Shown here one piece after another: positions 57,831-64,000 of a stretch of DNA of 64,000 nucleotides. The position numbers and the translations under genes are program-made. The stretch is from Bubalus kerabau (Eukaryota; Chordata; Mammalia; Artiodactyla; Bovidae), in assembly GCF_029407905.1 (NCBI RefSeq), contig NC_073627.1, forward strand, positions 137,653,697-137,717,696, read 5' to 3'. Below the pieces are notes generated by a model. It was not told where the DNA came from, searched no databases, and saw only the letters and a program-made list of their open reading frames with translations. Position 1 is the stretch's first letter, and each line of letters opens with the position of its first letter.

Positions 57831-58510
57831 ACATTCAGTTATCTCTATTCTGTCCCCAGCTTGCCGGTCACATTTCCCACCACCCAGATCAATACCCTCC
57901 ATGCCCCTCAGAGCAGGACAAAACACTAACATAGTGCAGGCATCTTAGAATCCACACCACCCACGCATTCAGGGGGAGTCCTGTCTGCAGCCTGCTGAGT
58001 AGCCCTGTGCAGGGGCTGTGGGGCACCGGGGACAAGGCGAGGTCCTTCCTTTCCTCAGGGCAGTTCTGGCCACAGGAACCTGAGGCAGAGACAGCGATTC
58101 CCGTAAAGTCACCAAGGTGAAAAGAGCCTGGAAGGGCTGCAAGGCAGATGGGACAAGACTCCCAGTGGCAGAGAACAGGTGTGGACATGGAGGGAAAAGT
58201 CCCACAGTGCCAGGATCACAGAGAAGAACGAAGTCAAAGTAACGGGAGTTGGGGCGGGGCGGGGGGGGGGTGGCTGGGATGGACGAGGAGGAGGCTTCCT
58301 GGTGTGTAATCTCCATTTCGGGCTGTTGGAGAGACAAACACTGGGGTGCACCAGGTGCGGTGGAGATGTGAGACTTTGCCACTCACAGACTTGTGGTGTG
58401 TGTGTGGGGAGGGTGGGTTGGGGGTGTGAGAGAGAGAGAGAGAGAGAGGAGGGAGACAGGAGGGCTGCGGTGGAGCAGCAGCGTGGGACAAAAGAGAGAG
58501 GGAAACGAGG
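57831..58510. other. Intron 1 sequence, unassigned, with G-run and (GA)n
   Basis: G-run at 58261-58270, gagaga run at 58429-58448. Chance frames only. Confidence 0.5.
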
Positions 58511-58635
58511 TAACTTCCCTGGTGGTCCAGTGGTTAGGGTGCCGCACTTTCACTGCGGGGGTCAAGGCTGGATCCTAGGTTGGGAACTAAGATTCCTGCA
58601 GCCTTTGAGCCTTGGCCAATTAAAAGAAAGAAAGG
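58511..58635 (+). mobile_element. CHR-type SINE
   Basis: taacttccctggtggtccag ... cttggccaattaaaagaaag. Confidence 0.82.
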
Positions 58636-59039
58636 AACTGAGAACGGAGGATGGGTCGTGGAAGTGTCTTCAGTTCGGCTCAGCAATTTGTCCACCGCTA
58701 CCAAGCTGGTGAAGTTAGAGCTGAGTCCCGAGTGAGGATTTCCTTTCGTGCTTCTTACCACTTCCTCCCCTTAAGTGATGCAATACTGTTAGCTGGGTTT
58801 GCAGAGTCTAGTTGGACCTTGCTGTTGTTCCCATGTGACTTCCCGGAGCTGATGTAACTGTTTTAGGGTCTAGTTTGATTTTCACTACCCCTTGATAGGT
58901 CACCCAAAACACTACTCTTTCCTCCCTGGGGACAAATGGGCCCTAAAAGCTGCACCGTTACTTTTTTTTTTTTTTTTTAACAAAAGATTCTTTAAATTCT
59001 ATAGTGCTTTACAATTTTCAAGCGATTCACACACAGGAT

Positions 59040-59260
59040 TTCATATAATCTCACAGTAACTCTTCTTTTCCCGTCATCCCTATCTTGACCCTCCCTGCTT
59101 CCCTCTCCTCACTGGTAACCACCAGGTTTTCTCTGTATCCCTGAGTCTGCTTCTTTTTTGTGTGTTACTCACTAGTTTGTTGTAATTTTTCTATTGCACG
59201 TGTAAGTGTAAGTAACGTGTAAGTAACATCATACAGGGTTTCTCTTTTACTCTAAACCTC
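59040..59260 (-). mobile_element. Old L1 3' fragment
   Basis: ..cactggtaaccaccaggttt.. ..cctgagtctgcttctttttt.. in reverse. Confidence 0.55.
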
Positions 59261-59443
59261 ATCAGCTGTGACAAAGCCATAGTGTCAGACTTGTTCTCAA
59301 GGTCTTCCTGTGCTCTGAGACCTGTTTCTTCTAAGATTTGTGTGACTGTGGGGTTGTTTTTACAAGTAAAAAGACAGCTAGGTTAACAGTAGACCCTTCC
59401 GCCTGGAGTTCAGGGCAGCCATTAAATAGTTTTTTCAGGATGC

Positions 59444-59710
59444 ATGCCACACCTGTTTCAGACTCAAAACAGAAATCAAAAGAACATCTTCAGACCCTTT
59501 CCTCCTAAACTAGACAGAGCCCCTGAGGCTAGTCGCCTGATTACTGGGGATTTACCCTGTAAGCCCTGTGGGTTGCTGCGGAAGAAAGTGGAAGGAATTT
59601 GCAAAATGACTGACAGCAGCCGAGAAGGGGTGCTGAATGCAAGGGAGGGTGGGAAAGCTACTTTTCTGTACAAATCGAGGGGAAGAATAGATGCGATGAG
59701 CATATTCTAG
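59444..59710 (+). other. 88-codon open frame beside the CpG island, unidentified
   Basis: A genuine ATG (MPHLFQTQNRNQKNIF...) and 88 codons on the plus strand, opposite to the TRAIL-receptor-like gene and inside its intron 1 edge. Basic and hydrophilic, no domain recognised. Probably chance. Confidence 0.15.
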
Positions 59711-60078
59711 AATCTCAACAAAAAAGGGGAGGGGAGAGGAAAAAGAAGAAGGGACACGGGAGGGAGGAGAGGGGAAGGAAGGGGAGCGGAGAAGCTTACA
59801 AAGGAGTTTTCCATTCTTTTTCCTTTGGAATTTACTTCTGGGACAGCCAGACAAGCCTAGGACCGGGACGGAGAACACAGGCTCTTCTCCCTCTGGGCCC
59901 GGGTCGGTCCCGCCAGGCCCTGAACCTGCTCCTTCCCCGCATTCAGCCCACGGTAGATCTAGCTCGGACATGCCCCGGCCGCAGCTGACCCGGGCATGCA
60001 CACCGCCGGGTCTTTTCCCGCCGCCATTTACCGGCCACCCGGCGCGCCTTCCGGAGTGGTACCCGCGGTGGTACTCAC

Positions 60079-60249
60079 CCACAACACGACACCCATGACG
60101 AAGACGAGGTACCCGAACCGAAGTTTGGGGCCACCGGAGCGCCCTGCACCGGCGCTCGAGGAGGCCGGTGCCCTCCGTCCCCGCTGCCGCTTGCGGTCGG
60201 GCAGCGTTCGCTGTCGAGGTCCCCGCAGGTTGATGGCAGGCACAGTCAT
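60079..60249 (-). CDS. TNFRSF10-like: TRAIL-receptor-like gene, exon 1 (start codon, signal segment)
   Basis: ATG at 60249 opens 57 codons and ends at a consensus donor (TGG|gtgagt) in phase 0. The first ~43 residues are basic and Pro/Gly/Arg-rich (starts MTVPAINLRG), followed by a hydrophobic run (FGYLVFVMGVVLW) that would act as the signal/insertion segment. TRAIL receptors in primates have the same layout: a long basic leader, then a hydrophobic core just before the exon 1 donor. The exon sits in a CpG-rich island, and its phase fits exon 2 at 42806 exactly (GTC AAA GCT). Linking it to exon 2 across a 17-kb intron is inference from phase, layout and absence of another candidate. RNA junction reads would settle it. 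Which paralogue this is (10A, B, C or D) cannot be told from the window. Confidence 0.75.
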
Positions 60250-60311
60250 GAGGAATCTTCACGGTCGTCCGTGGAACTTGGAAACCCGCCTCTGATGGCC
60301 AGACGTCGGAG

Positions 60312-60441
60312 CTCCTCTGTATACCGCCGCGGGGCTCCTCTGTATACCGCCGCGGGGCTCCTCTGTATACCGCCGCGGGGCTCCTCTGTATACCGCCGCG
60401 GGGCTCCTCTGTATACCGCCGCGGGGCTCCTCTGTATACCT
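60312..60441. repeat. 23-base GC-rich tandem repeat, six copies, just upstream of exon 1
   Basis: The motif ctcctctgtatacc starts at 60312, 60335, 60358, 60381, 60404 and 60427, always 23 bases apart. The first five copies continue gccgcgggg; the sixth diverges after tatacc. Copies are almost identical, so the array is young or homogenised. It lies 63-190 bases upstream of the ATG, in the 5' UTR or core promoter. Each unit holds a tatac core and a CCGCGG block. Confidence 0.95.
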
Positions 60442-60589
60442 CCGCTCCCGCGCACTGTACTCACGTTTTCAGAGAAAGCAGGCGGAGGTGGCCCCGCCTT
60501 GTCTTACTCAGGATATTGCTCAATCAGTGCCGGAAAAATAAGAATCTCCGTCTCTTTTTCTAGACGGCGAGTTGAACGCAGCCTGTGCG

Positions 60590-60805
60590 TGCTCGCAGTC
60601 GCTCAGTCGTGTTCCACTCTTTGCTGACCCCATGGACTGCGGCCCACCAGCCTTCTCTGTCCATGGGCTTTCCTAGACAAGAATACTGGAGTAGGTTGCC
60701 ATTTCCTCCTCCAGGGATCTTCCCGATCCAGGGATGGAACTCTCCTCTCCTGCATCTCTTGCATTGGCAGACGAATTCTTTACCAGGGAGCCACCTGGGG
60801 AGGCC
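60590..60805 (-). mobile_element. Bov-tA SINE bordering the promoter
   Basis: gctcgcagtcgctcagtcgt ... ggagccacctggggaggcc. Confidence 0.92.
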
Positions 60806-61555
60806 GAAGCACGCAGAGTTAGCATTAAAGGTTCTTCTTGAACCGGATCCCTTCTCAGGGGCAACGACCCTCCTGAGCTACCTCTGGTCCTCTGACTACC
60901 GCTCTCAGCTTCTGCTCCTCCCAGGCTCATTGACAGTGTGGGTGCAAGGGAGGGGTATCACTGTCTCCAGAGTCACATGGCAGCTCTGTCCCAGGGGAAA
61001 GTTGTTGAATCAGAGGTTTGCTCTTAGCATCTTAGTAGCCAGGTGCCTGACTGGAGCAGATACTCAATGAACAGGTGGGTGGACAGAATGAAGGTCACAG
61101 AGAAGGCCATCGGTGGGTCTGAATTCAGGTCACAAATAGGCTTCGGATCTCCTCCATCACTACCTGTGCGTTGCAGTAATGCCAGTGTCAACGTCTGCCT
61201 TTCACACGCAGGACTTCATACCATCTCCTCTCGACCCTACTGCTCTTGCAGTCAGGCAAGCTAGAGGAATCCACTCCATTCAGCCTTTCTTGGAGATTTG
61301 TCTTCCCTGTAGATTCTTTAAAGCCTTTGGGAAACAGAACTGCTGGACGCTAATTGGCATATGAAACCAAACGGGCCAGGAGGAGGAGGTCCCCACGTGG
61401 GTCAGGCGCGTCCAGCTGTCCCTAAACATCGGCGCTCAAGCGGCTCAAGTCTAGGTCCTACAAGGCTAGGGCGACTGTGGGCTGGGGACTGGGCAGGGGA
61501 GACACGAACCGGGAGCCTCCAGCTCCACCCTTTTGTATCAGTTTTGTGAGGCCGG
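60806..61555. other. Unassigned sequence upstream of the TRAIL-receptor-like gene
   Basis: Moderate GC. No gene recognised. Confidence 0.5.
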
Positions 61556-63200
61556 TGTGGTAGGAATTAAAATTCCTTTTTCCTCCATATGTTTATCCAG
61601 CGGTTCCAATATCATTTATTGAAAACACTTTCTTTTCCCATTGAATAATATTTCTGCCTTTGTTGAAATTCAATTGACCATCTGTATGTTCCATTTCTGG
61701 ACTCTATATTGTGTTCCATGGGTCTATTCATTTTCTGTCCTGTGCCAATACCACGTTACTTGATTGTGTGTGTGTGTGCTCAGTCGTGGTCCACTCTTAG
61801 CGACCCCATGGACTGGAGTCCGCCAGACTCCTCTGGCTGTGGAATTTCCCAGGCAAGAATACGGGAGTGGGTTGCCATTTGCTTCTCTAAAAGATTTTCT
61901 GACACAGGGATGGAACCGCGTCTCCTGCTGCTCCTGCACTGGCAGGCGGATTCTTCACCAGTAAGCCTCCTGGGAAGCCTGTTGCCTTGATGACCATAGC
62001 TTTATAGTGAGTGTTGAAATCAGGTAGTTTAAGTCCTCCAATTGTTCTCTTTTTCCTCTGAAATTGTTTGCGTTTCGATATGTTTTATATAAAATAATTT
62101 AAAAAGTCCTGCTGGGATTTTAATCCATATTGCATTGAAAGTGATGATGGACAAGAATTAACATTTTAACAATATTGAGTCTTGCAATCAATGAGATGGT
62201 TTTATATTAGACCTTTCTTACTTAATCTTGACAACATTTGGTAAGCTTTCTGTGTACAGATTGTATACATCTTTTGTAAATGCATTCCCAAATGTTTTTG
62301 ATGTTACTTTCAGTGGAATGGTTGAGATTATTGGTTTTTCTTTTCAGTCCATGGGTCCCAAAGAGTGGGACGTGACTGAGCATGTTTTAGACAGCTTATA
62401 ATTTCAGCTTGCTTTTTTCCAGTTGGAGAATCTTAGCCTTATAAATGACATGTTTATTCTAGTTACATTCATTGTTGTAGCTTTATTCAGAATATATGAT
62501 TTGCCACAATTTTTTCATTTTGCCTTTGTTTTTTTAACAATATTTTCACTGGGTATAAATGAGTAATGAGTCAACAGGTTTCTTTCACCACTTTAATTCT
62601 TAGCTCCATTGTTTACATCAGGTCATTCATTGGTCTTTTGAATGCAAAAAAAATTTTTTTTATGCACAAAATTTTCTCTTTGTTACTATGATGTGCCCAC
62701 GTGGTGTTTTCTTTATATTTATCTTTCTTTGGGGCTTTCTAAGCTTTTTGAATTTGTAAATTGGTGTTTTGTACTACAGTTGAGAAAATTACGGCCATTT
62801 TTTTTCTCATTTGTTCAGTTATTTCTTTTCAGTCTTCGATCCCAAACATATTCCATGGTGTTGTCCCAAAGGTCACCAAGACTCTGTTCCTTGTTTTCTT
62901 TCAGTTTTTTTTTAACCTCTGCTCTTCAGATTGAATGCTCTTTAGATCTATCAAATCTCTCTTCAAGTTCACTCATTATGTCTTCTGCAGTGTTCAAACT
63001 CTGTTAATAACATTCAAGTGAATTTTTAATTTCAGATAATGGGATTTTCAGTTCTAAAATTTCCTTTTGGTTTTTGTTTTATAGTTATCATTTTTGTGCT
63101 GAGATATCCTAACTTTGTTCATTTTAATAATTTTCTACAGACCAAACATATATTTTAAAGCTCCCCAAAAGAGATTCTATTATGAATTAGAGGTGAGAAC
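61556..63200 (-). mobile_element. L1 ORF2/3' sequence with a nested SINE
   Basis: ..tccaatatcatttattgaaa.., ..tgttccatgggtctattcat.. then after the SINE ..tgaccatagctttatagtga..: L1 ORF2 in reverse, continuing as decayed L1 to about 63.2 kb. Confidence 0.75.
61766..61980 (-). mobile_element. Bov-tA SINE nested in L1
   Basis: tgtgtgtgtgctcagtcgtg ... gtaagcctcctgggaagcc. Confidence 0.93.
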
Positions 63201-63276
63201 CAGTAAAAAGATATAAACTTTACCCAGAAGGAAGAGATATGTAATGGGAAGTATCGGTAGCAGAAAATGTTAAAAT

Positions 63277-63421
63277 CCCTCTGTCCATGGGATTCTCCGA
63301 ACAAACATACTGGAGTGGGTTGCCATTTCCTTCTGTAGGGGATCTTCCCAACCCAGGAATTGAACCTGGGTCTCCTGCATTGCAGGCAGATTCTTTACTG
63401 TCTGAACCACCAGGAAAGTCG
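63277..63421 (-). mobile_element. Truncated Bov-tA SINE
   Basis: ccctctgtccatgggattct ... gaaccaccaggaaagtc. Confidence 0.9.
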
Positions 63422-64000
63422 ACAGAGAAGGTACTATACTTTATTGACAAACAAGTCTAAAGAGAAACCCAAAGACAACAGAGAATAGATAAACAAGCAC
63501 AACAAGGGAATTTTAGTCTCTGACAGCAACCGCTATCACAAAAATAAATAAAACCTCACCCTAAACACCTACTTAGCTCAGTTCCCTTACCAGTTACATT
63601 ATGTCTAACTTTAAGCAGAAAATTATATGGCATCCTAAAAGACCAAAACCAAAAACACTCATTGAGGTTTAAGAGATAGAGCCAGCACCAGAATGAGACA
63701 CAGATATGGTGGAGATGTTGGAATTATCACATCGGGAATTTAAAACAACTAGGCATAATATGCTAATGATTCTAATAGAAAAGTGGGCAACATGCAAGAA
63801 CAGATAGGAAATGTAAGCAGGGAGATGGACACTTCAGGAAAAAAATTAAAAAGAAATTCTAGTAACAAAAACCCCCCCCACAATGTAACAGAAAAAAAGG
63901 ATGCTTTTCATGCGCTCATGAATAGAATCAGCGGAAGGGGAAGCATCAGTGAGCTTGAATCAATGTCAACAGAAACTTAGAAACCTAAGTACAAAGGGGA
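63422..64000 (+). mobile_element. L1 ORF1-region fragment
   Basis: ..gacacttcaggaaaaaaatt.., ..gcgctcatgaatagaatcag.., ..catcagtgagcttgaatcaa: an L1 ORF1 upstream segment; runs off the window. Confidence 0.65.

Larger units (their letters stand above)
59880..60460 (-). promoter_or_regulatory. CpG island spanning exon 1 and probable promoter of the TRAIL-receptor-like gene
   Basis: Marked local rise in CG dinucleotides and GC content compared with the AT-rich L1 sequence on both sides, centred on exon 1. No clear TATA box at a fixed distance; CpG-island promoters usually lack one. The upstream edge contains the 23-base tandem array and is closed by a Bov-A SINE at 60.59 kb. The transcription start cannot be placed by eye. 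Confidence 0.6.

Noticed and set aside
59552..60262. 236-codon minus-strand frame overlapping exon 1 in another frame
   Set aside because: It runs across the exon 1 donor in CpG-rich DNA and has no family resemblance; the exon 1 frame fits splice phase and signal-segment layout.
60246..60464. Upstream open frame across the 23-base array ending in TGA that overlaps the TRAIL-receptor ATG
   Set aside because: It has no ATG; the frame opens at a GTG, so translation from it is unsupported.
1..64000. CRISPR arrays, bacterial operons, ribosomal RNA or phage features
   Set aside because: No such signals; repeat content and intron structure are those of a ruminant nuclear genome.

Overview
This window is ruminant nuclear DNA, most probably cattle (Bos) or a close bovid. 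The evidence is dense BovB LINEs, tRNA-Glu-derived Bov-tA and Bov-A2 SINEs, CHR-type SINEs, L1 copies in ruminant style and mammalian MIR/LTR fossils. Host exons are a small fraction. Most long open reading frames are pieces of BovB or SINEs.

The main host gene is on the minus strand from about 60.25 kb down to 35.2 kb. It is a TRAIL-receptor family gene (TNFRSF10-like). Exon 1 (start codon and signal segment) lies in a CpG-rich island at 59.9-60.46 kb. A 17-kb intron full of repeats follows, then exons 2-6 between 42.8 and 39.8 kb encoding the cysteine-rich domains, stalk and transmembrane segment. Splice sites and phases join into one 260-codon reading frame, but only if exon 5 uses an acceptor 40 bases upstream of the ancestral one, which has lost a G. 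The frame stops right after the membrane segment. Three further exons downstream (38.7, 37.5 and 35.5 kb) are recognisable remains of the cytoplasmic tail and death domain; the last has a frameshift and stops. I infer a decoy-type receptor. Intron 1 also holds an inverted partial duplicate of the intron 4/exon 5 region and a small direct duplicate of an intron from the tail region.

Other host-derived sequences are two processed pseudogenes. One is an intronless, frameshifted copy of ILVBL (acetolactate-synthase-like, thiamine-diphosphate enzyme) on the minus strand at 10.2-12.13 kb. The other is a degraded copy of the RYK kinase domain on the plus strand at 26.1-27.56 kb, split by two SINEs.

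Region by region: 1-4.1 kb L1/BovB/Bov-A2; 4.1-8.1 kb GC-rich unique sequence with an inverted repeat; 8.2-10 kb BovB ends and MIRs; 10-12.2 kb ILVBL retrocopy; 12.2-19.9 kb mostly unique with a tandem duplication, old LTRs, SINEs and a CCAAT cluster; 19.9-25 kb BovB copies including a head-to-head pair; 26-27.6 kb RYK retrocopy; 28-35 kb SINEs and an AT-rich minisatellite; 35-60.5 kb the TRAIL-receptor locus with its repeat-filled introns; 60.5-64 kb SINE and L1. No tRNA, rRNA, CRISPR or prokaryotic features were seen.
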